DNA of 64,000 nucleotides. Origin: Brachypterus glaber (Eukaryota > Arthropoda > Insecta > Coleoptera > Kateretidae). Position 1 is the first letter of the stretch. Each line of letters begins with the position of its first letter. This document shows, one piece after another, positions 1 to 11,691 of this stretch. Under the pieces are notes generated by a model. It made no database searches. It worked only from the letters and a program-made list of their open reading frames with translations, and was not told where the DNA came from. The position numbers and the translations under genes were made by a program. The stretch lies in the NCBI GenBank assembly GCA_958510825.1, contig OY294054.1, forward strand, positions 11,238,019 to 11,302,018, in the 5' to 3' direction.

Positions 1-2481
1 TAGTCACTCGCAGATATGTTAGGAGAAAGTATTATTTGTCCACAGCAGCATCCTGTATGCTTACCTACCTACATGTTCACAATATGCTCAGCGTTAAGTC
101 AGGCAGGCACTTTTCGTCTGTTGTTGACCAACTTCCTAATAGAATAATTTATTCAATACAATTGTTGGACTTTCACGGCCAAGTGCATAGTGTTGGATAG
201 ATTTTGCTGTCGTATTTGGACCGTGTAAATTATTGCCTTCAACTAAAAAATGACATGACGTCCTATAATTTTTCTCCTTTATTTTCTGGGAAATATTTGA
301 AAGACTGAAAGACAGGTCGATTTATATTTTTAAACAAGTATTTTTTTATTAAAACCTCTTCTAAAATTAAGTGTTTGTTGGTGCAATTGGAATTTGTATA
401 CTTTTTAAGGCCTTACATATTCGGGTAAAATCACTTGATCAGTATCTAAAATTTTATGTTAAAACGAACGTTTTTGCTGCGTGGGTCTAACTTTGGAAAA
501 AAGAGCCGCTTGCGGTGACTTTTCCAATAAACAAGTACGCCAAAAACGCATTTTGAAAGTATTTAGTTGTTTTTGACAGTGTTTCAAATCGAAAAATAAC
601 TTTTACAGCATTCAAAAAAATATTTAAATTTTTACTGGTAAAGCAAAAATACTCTCAGAAAATAGGCCTATAGGCTTACATGACTTAATTAAACGTAAAG
701 TTTTTAATCCTTGCTTTTTGGGGCTCTATGCGCGCATTTGTGACTCGTGTATAACGCCATAAACATAATGTTAAAAGCCTGCACGCGAAATATGACAGCA
801 CTTTAAGCAAATCACAGAATCGTGCTATGTTATGTATTATGGTTATGCCAGCCTCTGGAAGGTGATTTAACGTTGAGCTATAAACATGAAAGGTACACAT
901 AATTTTTAGAAAATTTGGAACAAATTTAAGGGAGGTCCCTAAAAATAATTTTTTTAAGGACCACCCTAGTTTAATGGATTTATGTAAATATTATGTTTTA
1001 TGTGCTGTAATAATTTTATGCTGTTTTTTTTTCTCATTATCATCACAGTAACATACCGGGTGTTTTTCAAAGGTGGCTCGCCCCTATAAACTTTTTATTC
1101 CTAGAGGTAAAAGAATGAAATTTACAGGGTGTCTATAAGACCATAATTGGAATTATATGATCTGACGTAATATTTTTTTTCACTTCCGGTTTAACCGAAA
1201 ACGACCCCTACTTTTGATTTTTGAAAGGAACACCCTATATATTTTTACATATTTGGATTCTCCATTAAATTCTGTGTTTTTCTCAAATTGTGACAGGTTC
1301 TGTCATTTTTTAAATAAAATATCCCGGTATATTACCTATAATTATGTGGATAATATGGACTGTGTTTTACAATAATAAACCTATATTGTCAAATGACAAT
1401 ATATTTTCTGCACATGTATAGTTTAAACGGTTTGAATTAAATATTACAAATTTTGTACATGAAAAATTGAAGCAAATGCTTAATTTTAAGTCTTTTATCA
1501 AGGTTTAAAATATATTAAGGTAAAAGTTAAACAACTTTGTCATCTCACAATATGAGTTAACATATTATTGCATATCATTATCCACATAGACATTTAAAAA
1601 CTGTGTATTATAATTGTTTGTTTACAAAAATATTTAAAATGTACAGCATACAAAAATATAGTTTGTCCTACTTTTCTTACTACTTTTCATAATTTTGAAA
1701 ATTCGCATTCCTTATAACTTAATTGTATTTTAAGGATGTTTTCTATTTCAAATGCAGTACGGTTCGCCCTCTCATGTAAGGCTAAATATTTTGTGAAGAG
1801 AGCCATATAGGTTGTTTGATAACTAAACCTTAAAATAATTTTTATAATTTCCAATTTGGCATCTCTTACTCCTATGCCGTCATTCCTGTATATTTATACG
1901 TTAAGGATTATTTTGTGACTGTATCTAAGCACATAAAATGTTCTGCAACTATGTACAGATAGATAAAACTTAAGAGCAAGAGTATATGGCTAGCAATAAA
2001 AAGAAGTGATAATGAAGTTTGATAAATTCAGCTATTCAACAATGTAACAACATATGGGGTGAAAGTTGGTTTAAAGTGTAAATTATGACCTTATTTTAAT
2101 GTTCTATTTAACTCACTCCATAAAACACAAACGCATTAGAAAATTTAAAACAATAAAAATTTTATAGTTTGTAAATCTAATACCTTAATAGGTAATACGA
2201 TTTTTATGCAATTTTCTAATACTATTTAATAAGAAAATAAAAGCGTATAAAAATGATATAAGGTAAAACATTCACATTATATACGCTTTATCTGTCGTCG
2301 CCTTAAAACTAAAGCACACGAGAAAAAAGATTAGTAAGATTAGTTTTTAAATAGTTTATTGACTCTGGTACAAATAAATACTTATATAATTTTTACTGTT
2401 TAAAATAAATTATACTTGAGGTTTTATTTTAAATTTACAATACAAAAAGTTTATTTGTGTATTTGTTGACGGGATTTTCGA
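1..2481. other. AT-rich flank, no gene seen
   Basis: I see no conserved coding region here; the short open frames are typical of AT-rich noise. Two recognisable pieces are present. Around 170-230 a sequence with a 'ctttcacggcca' block and a later 'gaccgtgt' resembles the outer part of the inverted retroelement end at 48.6 kb. Around 1056-1240 lies a dispersed repeat ('cacttccggtttaaccg' followed by 'acaccctatat'), with a second diverged copy near 53.07-53.14 kb. The region is probably intergenic, or contains the upstream non-coding part of the ZP gene. Confidence 0.5.
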
Positions 2482-2672
2482 CAGGGGGACTGACCGGTCG
2501 GGGGTTCGGCCGGAGCCTGAAGGCCCGGTGCCTCATGATAGGCCGGAGGGTCGCTAAATCAATATATTTAATCCATATTATGGTTTAAGCTCCACCACAA
2601 AGCACCTAAAACCACATAGGACCGGTCTGAGTATAAAAGGCCGGGCCTTTCTGTAAGGCCAGTCCGGCCCTG
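2482..2672. mobile_element. hAT-like MITE (probable)
   Basis: A GC-rich island of about 190 bp sits in AT-rich DNA. The right end, read inward, is CAGGGCCGGACTGG and the left end CAGGGGGACTGACCGG, which looks like a diverged pair of hAT-type terminal inverted repeats. Many internal 'aggcc/ggcct' blocks can pair. I could not find a clean 8-bp target duplication, so this is either old or the left end is misplaced. Confidence 0.45.
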
Positions 2673-4187
2673 TTTCTTTTTTTAATGGCTGTTAATAATA
2701 CAAAACATACCTAATAATAACTTAACTAAAACCAATTAAAACTAAACTAGAGCTACACTATAACTATAAATATTACAATTAAATTTTAGCTGATATTATC
2801 TTGGTATCAGCTAAAAGGGACCTAATATTGTTTAGACCATAAATAAGCAAACCCACTGTTTTCAGTATCATGTATAAAATAAATATAATTAGTTACAAAA
2901 AACAGCAATAGTGGACCTCAATGTGAGCCTTGGGGACTCCGAAATATACTTCTTCTAAACAAAAAGAAAATCCAGCATTCTGACGTTCAGTTTGCCACCT
3001 GTAAAAAAATATAAGAAAATATATGAGTTATGAAATTTCAAAGTGAATAAATACGAAGTTCTGTATTTCATAGTGGACCGAAAGTGCCTAGTTTTTGAGA
3101 CTCAAATTGTAAAGAGATGGTACTAAAAGTACATACTTTCGTGGGAAAGACATTTTACAAACCCAAAAAGCGTCAACTCATCTTTAACTTTCAATTTTAA
3201 TGCGGCTGACTGAATTGGTCCAAACATTCTCCACAAAAAAATATGTATTTTTTTTTCAATTTAAAACAAAAAAAAAATTGGAACACCAAAAAAAAGCGTG
3301 AAAAACTGTCGAGTAGACTTTTCCGATATAGTAGGAAATACTAGCAGATTACTTAGAAAAGAAGCGATGAATGCATTTGCTATAGAGAGCAGTGAACTGC
3401 TTACGGAGTGTGTTAGTAGGTCAGAGTCACCGTCACAGAGTCTGTCAGGTGCAGTAGAAAGAAAAAGATGTTAAAAAAGAGTGGAGGGAATCTGTTTGTT
3501 TGACTCGAGCACTTACACACTTCATGTACCAACATCGAGCAGATACCTACATCTGTCTTGAACCTTCTTCTCGAGAAGCTTTAACATGTTTTCTTTAATT
3601 ATACTAGTTTACAAAAAATAAATTTTATTCACAATCATATGATAATATGGGCATTTCATGTACTGTACAAAAATTGGAAGTGCGCCGTTATTTACTTAAA
3701 GTGAAACGTAAGTAATATTCGTTACGCATGTATTGGAAAAGCTTTTTTTTAAATTACTTATGATGCACAAGTACAACTATCAAAGTTTAACAGATAAACA
3801 AATATATTTAATGGCTAATTATTGTTAAAATCTAAAATATTGTGAGTAAAATTGGATATATAAGGTGGGAATTCTTTATAGTTTCGAGCAAAATTTGATC
3901 CTGCCGCTGTTTCTGCTACTCTAGCCCTCGTAATTAGATTGAGTTCCCAAATTAAATAAGTTAACTATAACAAACTCTTTTATATAAAGGTTTTGAGAAA
4001 TTTTCTAAAGGAGCACATTAAAATAAATAAGATATTTTCTGGAGAACTCTTGTGGTGGTCAAATTTTTAAATTTTGTAACATAGCGATCTAAGAAATGGG
4101 ATGTCCTATTTTTTTAAATCATCCAAAAGCATCTTTGTTATTGCTTTAAATATAAACCCATCTAAACTAGTGTTATTATTATTTCAG
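2673..4187. other. Upstream region of the ZP gene
   Basis: No coding exon is recognised. A less AT-rich patch at about 3360-3470 could be a promoter or first non-coding exon of the downstream gene, because the exon holding the ATG begins at a splice acceptor (see 4188). No convincing donor site was found, so this stays a suggestion. Confidence 0.3.
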
Positions 4188-4298
4188 AAGCCAGAACAAT
4201 ATAAGTCAACCAGCCGCACTGGACCACAATAGCACCAGAATAACATGACATCAATTAGATTATACATTTTCGGAATATTCGCCGTTTTTCTGACAAGG
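4188..4298 (+). other. ZP gene exon with 5'UTR end and signal peptide
   Basis: A polypyrimidine stretch ending in tttcag at 4187 suggests a splice acceptor, so transcription starts further upstream. The exon carries 57 nt of 5'UTR, an ATG at 4245 with A at -3, and 18 codons (MTSIRLYIFGIFAVFLTR, a short basic start plus a hydrophobic stretch, typical of a signal peptide). It ends at a strong donor, GTAAGT at 4299, in phase 0. Confidence 0.75.
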
Positions 4299-7200
4299 GT
4301 AAGTTTTTATTCCTTAATCCAGTCCCTTTTTGCCTTTCGGTTTAAGGTTCTATGGTAGGTTTTCTCCCTACTTCACGTCAGTCTTCTGTAAGTCCCTTTA
4401 CTTCTTTGACTTTTTTGTTTTTTTCTACAGCCTTGAAAACTTTCTCCTTTTAAATTTTGCTTAACTTTCCTTTACTCTGTTTTCCTTCTTCTCTTGCCTC
4501 AAATGTTTTCTGTACCATTCTTTCATCGCTCATGCTAACTTTCCTCCTTCTTAATTTTTCTTTATATTTGATTCAAGCCTTTCTATTTTTGACTTTCCAA
4601 ACAGCATTTCTCATTCTGTCTGCCAACTTAGATTTTAAATATATTGTAACCTAATTATGCCAATTTTGTTGTCATTTTAGTATAAAATAACTCTAAAATG
4701 ACTTAATTTGTGGAATGTATATTCGGTGATACCAAAATACATGCTATGCAAAAAAATACTGAATAGGTAAGCTATACAAATACTTACTGACTACCTATCA
4801 TGAAAATTCAATTTTCTTTTTGCATAGCACCGACTATATTTGAAATCAACATGGTAAATTATATAGACAACAGTTTTTACATCTAGTATATTACATCTGC
4901 TAAACTTGTATTTTTTAATTAAAAATTCATCAAGTGGCATTTTAACGATGTCATATCATTGCGTAGTTATGCTGTATACCGTATGCAACGCAGTTAATTT
5001 TCTAAATTAAAAAATGTTATAATTGATATTTTTTTATGCTAAATACAGATTTATTGTTTAAATCGGGACAATATTTTTTTATATATAGCTGAAACTGTAA
5101 AAAATAGCCAATTTTAGGTTGAAATATCTTAAAATCTGACATGATAATAACGACACTTAAATTTAGAACATTAATAAACCTCATAGTAATTAGCTTAACC
5201 ATCTAACTAACCGTATTTTCGAAAACTAGTCTCATAAGATTTGTTTTCTAGTGAACGAGAAGTTTGATAAAAAGTTTAATAAAATCAGTTTTTTATACCT
5301 TTTCTGAATATCTTTTAAGTAATTCTTAATTCAAGATTTGGGATTTTCGTATGCGGTAGAACATAATTTATATTGACATTTAAAATTAAATTTAAAAGCT
5401 TATTTAAAGGATTTCTTTGAACTTTCAACTATTTATACCCTGTTATGCATTTAATAATGAAAAGTTTTTTAATACAGCATATTATGAAACTCATTTGGGT
5501 CAGAATGGCTTCATTATAAAACGCAAATAGAAAAAAATACTTTTAGGAATTTTAACACACATTCTATTCTACCGGTACCTGCATTTTATTATTAGGAAGT
5601 GATTTTATTTTAAATTAATTCTTGATTTCCAATATCGCATTTTTTTCTTACAGGAAATTAGAAGTGATGCGCCACTATCGGATTCCGCATCGCTGCCGTT
5701 GGAACACAGAGCCGTATATGGTCCCCCATTGTCGGGCCCTGGATACTCGCCACCAGCACTTCTGCAGAGTGGCGGAGGCGGCGGCGGAGGAGGAGGAGGT
5801 TCTGGGGACGATCCATGGCCCTTAGCAACACCAGACATGCCCCAGATCAAACATCTCCAAGTGCAATGTGAAAAAACTCACATGCGTGTAAACATCGAAT
5901 TCGATCGTCCATTCTACGGGATGATATTCTCAAAAGGGTTCTACAGCGATCCCCATTGTGTGCATTTAAAACCGGGAACTGGACATTTAAGTGCCACTTT
6001 CGAAATTTTCCTAAATAGTTGCGGTATGTCCTCGTCGGCTAACCATAATGCAGCTAGCTACGGTGGACCAACTCCTAGTGGAAGCTATGTAGAAAATACA
6101 ATTATAATCCAATACGATCCTTACGTGCAAGAAGTATGGGATCAAGCTAGAAAGTTACGTTGTACGTGGTACGATTTCTACGAGAAAGCTGTTACATTCC
6201 GACCATTCCAAGTCGATATGCTACACGCTGTTACTGCTAATTTCTTGGGTGATAATTTACAATGCTGGATGCAGATACAAGTAGGCAAAGGACCTTGGGC
6301 TTCTGAGGTATCAGGAATTGTTAAAATTGGACAAACTATGACTATGGTACTAGCCATCAAAGATGATGAAAATAAATTTGACATGTTAGTACGTAACTGC
6401 GTAGCTCATGATGGCAAGCGAGCACCAATACAATTAGTTGATCAGTACGGATGTGTAGTAAGACCTAAGATTATGAGTAAGTTCCAAAAGATTAAAAACT
6501 TTGGACCATCCGCTTCTGTCGTATCGTTTGCTTACTTCCAAGCATTCAAATTCCCTGACAGCATGAACGTTCACTTCCAATGCGTTATCCAAGTATGCAG
6601 ATATAACTGCCCTGAACCTAAATGTGGAGGACATGGATTAGGATTGACTAGCGAGTATGGTCCTCCACCATCTATAGATAATTCACTAGGAAGCGGTGAT
6701 TTTGGTGGACATGGAGGAAGCATAGCTTCTGAATACGGATTGCCACCAAGTTCTGAGTACGGTCTTCCACCAGCATTCCCAGATCCAAGGCATCCTTCAG
6801 GGCCAACCGGAGCTTACTCTGAACCAAATCCTGATGTTGTACCTGCACCACAAGCCCAAACCTCTGCGTCATCATCCACAAGTAATCCACCAAATTTGAG
6901 TTCTCCTGCTCCGCAAGCTTCTGCACAGACAAGTAATGATATTCACTTACCACCTCCACCACCACCAGGTCAAAGAGGCCAGTATAACACCGTTAAAAGG
7001 AAAAGCAGTATTGGAAGTGAAGAATTTGAAGGAAACCTAGCAACATTAGGCGGAAGACCGCGATCTGTGGAGAACTTACCCGCAGAATTGCAAGGGGTAA
7101 GAAGAAGACGTAGTCCGGAAGTAATGACTGTAGTAGTAAGCCACGTTTACAAGCGTGAGGCACAAGAAATGACTGATGTGAATACTAGTCGAATTATTCA

Positions 7201-7483
7201 AGTGGTAGCACCGGGAGATGTGAATTTCGCACTGAATGCCGCACAAAACAACGAAACGGTTGTCATTCAATCTGCCTCGTCGTCAGATCCAGAAACAATT
7301 TGTATGTCTGTTCCTAGTTTTGTTGCTGGTTTGGTAATGTTATTGTTAGTTCTTATTGTGGCCAGTTTAGTTGCAGCATTCCTTTTCGTACGTGTACGCG
7401 CAATCGATCGTAAAGGAGTCGCTTCAGCTTTCGTTACAGCTAGAGGCTATGACAATTCCGAATTTGTTAAAGTGGCCAACTGA
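4245..7483 (+). CDS. ZP-domain transmembrane protein, miniature/dusky/dusky-like family
   Basis: Two coding exons (4245-4298 and 5654-7483, joined in phase 0) give a 627-residue type I membrane protein. In order: signal peptide (1 to about 18); a Pro-rich linker with ten consecutive Gly (about 58-67); a ZP domain (about 90-342) with some eleven Cys, running from the QVQCEKTHMRVNIEFDRPFY block to VCRYNCPEPKC; a low-complexity Gly/Ser/Pro stretch with repeated SEYGxPPS units; a furin-type RRRR site (501-504); a transmembrane helix (574-597); and a 30-residue cytoplasmic tail. Insect members of this family build the apical extracellular matrix that shapes epidermal cells, wings, bristles and cuticle; the ectodomain polymerises after release by furin. 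The ZP block is so conserved that family membership is near certain, but I cannot tell which paralogue (miniature, dusky or dusky-like) it is. The frame has no break. Confidence 0.93.
4299..5653 (+). other. Intron of the ZP gene
   Basis: A GTAAGT donor at 4299 and a ttttttcttacag acceptor ending at 5653 bound a 1355-bp intron. It contains a small inverted repeat (ctatgcaaaaa near 4743 against tttttgcatag near 4816), probably a tiny MITE. The open frame at 4457-4654 lies wholly inside the intron and shows no protein signature. Confidence 0.85.
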
Positions 7484-9086
7484 CTTCCAAACTAGAACAA
7501 TAAACGACTATTCAAATTATGAAAATCATTAAAAATGGACGATTTATAAATTTTTTAAAGTGCTGCGTTAGGGTGTGCTGCAGTGTACGTGCTACAACAA
7601 GTCAAAACATGTCAAATCCTTAGTTTTTTAACATAAAAATTCTCGATTTGAATATCTTTTATAAAATTTTCTAGCTATAGCATGACAGTGTTATTGTTTT
7701 GGCACGTTTTTAATAACATTAACATCGAAAAAAGTTCCAAAGATGCTCAGGTTAAGAAAAAATGGTTGAGCTGTCACACCCTGCACATTAAACAACCGCT
7801 CGCAATTTGAGGGACTTTAAACCAAAGATAACTAAATCAAACTTTGTTGAAAGTATGGATTGGCTATTTTTGAAAATTCCCCACAGTTCCTTTTCCATTT
7901 CCCAGTCCGTTCCTTAACTAATATACCATTTAAATACCATAATTCACAACGTTTCAATTTTCTAAAGAAAAATATTAGTTTATATTCTTTGTTTAGTCGT
8001 TTGGTGGTCAAAATAAGATATTTTCACCTTAAACATCATGTGTAGACTATTTTTATCCATCATCAATTAGAAAGTCTTAAAGTTTAAATTAAATTTTTTA
8101 TGCCACCTGCGTTTACAATATAGCCTAAAAATTTTAAGTATATTAAAACAGCTAGTAACCAGGGCGGCGCGTTTGAACAGAATTACGTGTAATAACCGAA
8201 GAATGTCAATTAATTGTTTTTTTTTGGAAATTGATTTGATTAAAAGAGAAATCAATATCTTATGCTGGCAATCGGAAGATACGCTGAACTATTCCATTGC
8301 TAGCATGATATGTTAAGAAAAAATCTAACTTATTTATTAAACTAACTTTTATTTATTTTTGTTTTGTTTTTGTTAAATCTTTTTCAGTTGTTATGCTATT
8401 ACTTACTTCAGTAAGAAACAATTTTTCGTTTAACGTTGTATTTGTTTTTGATTAGATTATTGTAAATTATATATATTCCAAAAAAAATGATATGAAATTA
8501 ATTTTTGTTTAGTTATTAATGTGAAAATGTACGAGGGACGTTCAATAAATGGTGAAAGCCTTTGAAATAAAATAAAATAATAAAATAAATTTTAAATTGA
8601 TGTCTTTTTGATGTTTATAGATGGATTACAGAAATATTGCTTAAATCTTTTCTGATTTAATACCAAAGAAGCGCCATCTTTAAACATCAATATAATTAAA
8701 ATTACAATCTAGAATAGTTTCAAATAAGCTTTTTGCTTTTTTAATATTATAAATATTATTTTATTTCAAAACAATTAATATTAGATTGTATTTTATTGTT
8801 TCCTTAGATGCAATTTTTTATTAAAACATTGGATATTTTAAAATTATATATATTTTTTGTTTTGCAGTAAAGTTATTTTACCCTGGGAAACAATATGCGT
8901 CCCTTGTAAAGTGAATGTTTTATCCAAGCACAGTGAAAGAATATCTTAACCCAAGTAAAGAAAATTTAGACCAATTTAGGTAATTTAAATAAATATTTCT
9001 TAGTGTGTTTTTGTTTATTAAATCGTTTGTAGTTTTTCTTAATTATTTTCTTTAAATTCTAGAAACAATTTTTAATATAATGCGGT
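7484..9086 (+). other. 3'UTR and flank of the ZP gene
   Basis: The first AATAAA (7499) lies only 16 nt after the stop, so a more distal poly(A) signal is likely; candidates include AATAAA near 8546. The sequence 'acgagggacgttcaataa' at about 8530-8548 resembles a mariner-type terminal repeat, so that AATAAA may belong to a transposon remnant. No other coding sequence is seen. Confidence 0.4.
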
Positions 9087-9326
9087 ATTCACGACTTCAG
9101 CGGTGGCCGTATTTAAAAGTACACAAAAATTTTACTAGATGACACTACTGACAGGCGCTCTCCGTGTACTATAGAAATGTATTATTTGCTATTTACTCTG
9201 CGCGGTAGGGTATCAGTCATATGTACAATTGCGTCGGATAACAAAATTCTATAGCACCCCGTGTCCTGTTGTCAGTAGTAATTTTTTTGTAAACTTTTAA
9301 ATATGGCTGTCGCTAAAGTCGTAAAT
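9087..9326. mobile_element. Palindromic MITE, about 240 bp
   Basis: The two halves are imperfect inverted copies: the left arm starts attcacgacttcagcgg and the right arm ends cgctaaagtcgtaaat. The arms stay alignable for about 80 bp through 'tatttaaaagt', 'acaaaaattt', 'actactgaca' and 'ctatagaa'. There is no coding capacity. The superfamily is not clear from the ends. Confidence 0.7.
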
Positions 9327-11357
9327 TAGTAATCAATACTTATTTTAAGAAACCATTTAGGTATAAATAAAAATTAAGATTTAAGATTTGTTATGTTCGT
9401 AGTAAAAACGTAGGTATTATATTTTTTTATCAACTTAAGATATTTTTTTTCTGTGTATACTCACATTAAAATGTGTGATAAGGAATCTGCAAATTTCTGC
9501 TTCATGATTGTCACCTAGGAGCAGATCCTAGTCTCGTAGTTAGGCTTTAGTTCGGATGAGGATCGTAGGCTTAAAACAGGAAAATAGTTTTTCTTCTTGT
9601 TTTTTTTTCCTGGGATCTTTGCATGTAAATAAGTGTATGTCTTTAAATTTTCAATACTCCTGCTATACTAAATTATTTATTTAGATAATAATAATAATAA
9701 TTCGTTTTGTTTACCTCAAAAAGACATATTGATTTTTACGAGGCAAAAAGCCGATATCTGGGTATTTTGTCTTCACAGTATTACTTAAAGAGTACACTTT
9801 CCATAAGGGGTTAAATGCGGTTGACTCGTATTCTTAGAAAGAACAGAAATAAAATTAATTTTTTTTATGAAACTTCACTATGGGATTTTTAAAAACAAAT
9901 CCAGTATTATTTTTTTTTTAATTCTCACTGGCGGATCTACATTTAGAAATTAGAGTAATTTTAGAAAAATTTATTTTGTGGAGTTTTTGAAGCCAAAATG
10001 ACGTTTAACCTCTTATGAAATGTGTAATCTTCACTTGTTTTCTATTTATTTATCTATCTTGTAATATACATTGAAAATATTTATTTTATTGTCTAGGTTT
10101 CTTTATAAATTATAAATTTTGTAATTTTCCCCCTCGAAAATTAATTATTTTTATAATTAAACTAATTTATAAATTAAATATTAACTTGTTTTATTATTCA
10201 ACCCTTATCGATTGATATGTTAGTTTACTTAAGAGTAGGGTGGTAGTTTTTTTTTGGTAGCCTTAAATTAAAAAAAAATCTTATTTCTTTAGGGGGTTAG
10301 AGATATATAAATGTTAAGTTTTAAGATTGTTTATAAGCAACTACCCAGTCCGCACAAATTCATGGCAGGTACATGGCAGGTACATAACCACTGTTCTATG
10401 TGATGTTGCAGCCATGTTATTTTTATAGTCCATGTACAGTCCTTGGACTTTAACAATTCCGCCTCAAATTATGTATCAGGTACATAACATGTAACATATC
10501 AGCTACATACCAGGTACATAACATGTTATATAACTTTTGCAATATAGATGAGAGGTATCAGCCATGTCGTTTTTATACTCCTTGATATGTAGCAGAAACA
10601 TACCAAATACATCATAAGTTATCCCTTGCCATATGGATGAGAGGTCTTTAATACATTAAAATTATATGGGTGATATGTAACATGGATGTTATAATGTCCG
10701 TTTAAATTCCCCCGTACCCCCGTTGAACGGCAAATATAAACTTCCAATTTCGAATAGGTAAATGACACAAATATGAAATACATATTTGTGTGCCACTTAC
10801 CTATTCGAAATCTAAAGTCGATATCTACAGGGTCCGGTCGAAGTCTTAATTTCGTTTATTTTGCAAAAATAAAAATATATCTTAAACTGACACTCGGCTG
10901 TCCTGCTAGGTATACACACAAAAAAATTAAAACTACATATTACATATTCTGAATAAAATATATTTTAAAAAAGGTAACTGTTTGTACATTTTTTTTAAAA
11001 ACGTAAAATAAATAAACATATTCTGAAAAAAAAAATATATTTAAAATTAAAAAAAAACTTAATAATGCGTTTTTCGAGGGGTAAATCTCATACGAACTCG
11101 CGTACACCAAATTTTGCATTACCCAAGATTTGGCAAGATTTCGCGGGAGTTGGCAAGATTTCGCAGGATTTTGAAATATTTTGCGGGATTTCGCAAGATT
11201 TCTCGCAAAGTCTAAAAAAAAACTAAATAATTTTACATTTTCAAGTATAATATACTTAGTATAAGTAAGGACAGAAATTTTTAATTTTAAACAAAATTAT
11301 AAAAATATTAATTTATTATTCCATCAATCTATTTTCTAATCATCGTACAGAGTGATA
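9327..11357. other. AT-rich interval with short repeats
   Basis: No gene is seen. 10360-10640 holds several scattered copies of 'caggtacataacatg'-type words. A hairpin with arms of about 28 bp occupies 10747-10811. About 11128-11215 is a short degenerate tandem repeat built on 'ggcaagatttcgcggga'. Confidence 0.5.
10747..10811. repeat. Hairpin, about 28-bp arms
   Basis: The left arm begins atttcgaataggtaaatg and is followed, after a five-base spacer, by its near-perfect reverse complement ending ctattcgaaat. It is probably a minimal MITE. Confidence 0.8.
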
Positions 11358-11402
11358 TTGGTACACTGACAGTTTCAGGCTGCTGGCCCTCTTCAGTACC
11401 AA
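11358..11402 (-). ncRNA. Degenerate hammerhead-like motif
   Basis: Read on the minus strand: helix I strand TTGGTA, core CTGAAGA (fits C-U-G-A-N-G-A), helix II GGGC/GCCT around a CAGCA loop, GAA, a short helix III (ACT GTC AGT), one base, then TACCAA closing helix I with six pairs. The base at the cleavage position (17) is G, which normal hammerheads do not allow, so this copy is probably inactive. An inverted second copy begins at 11454 and runs into the assembly gap. Confidence 0.45.
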
Positions 11403-11491
11403 GAGTCTACCAAGTAAAGTCTAAAAACGTTTTCTTAATCAGCGTGCAGAGTTGACTCTTGGTACTGAAAAGGGCCAGCAGCCCGAAACTG
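11370..11491. repeat. Inverted repeat abutting an assembly gap
   Basis: Arms 11370-11407 and 11454-11491 are near-perfect reverse complements of 38 bp, separated by 46 bp. The right arm ends exactly where the N run starts. Each arm contains the hammerhead-like core described at 11358. Confidence 0.85.
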
Positions 11492-11691
11492 NNNNNNNNN
11501 NNNNNNNNNNNNNNNNNNNNNNNNNNNNNNNNNNNNNNNNNNNNNNNNNNNNNNNNNNNNNNNNNNNNNNNNNNNNNNNNNNNNNNNNNNNNNNNNNNNN
11601 NNNNNNNNNNNNNNNNNNNNNNNNNNNNNNNNNNNNNNNNNNNNNNNNNNNNNNNNNNNNNNNNNNNNNNNNNNNNNNNNNNNNNNNNNNN
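11492..11691. other. Assembly gap (200 N)
   Basis: Exactly 200 N, so this is a placeholder of conventional size rather than a measured gap. The open frames that span it are artefacts. Confidence 0.99.

Noticed and set aside
3360..3470. First non-coding exon of the ZP gene
   Set aside because: The composition is suggestive, but no convincing donor or core promoter was found. Mentioned only as a possibility in the flank entry.
5605..5850. Antisense frame with a poly-proline run
   Set aside because: It is the reverse reading of the poly-glycine codons of the ZP gene, whose sense frame is clearly conserved.
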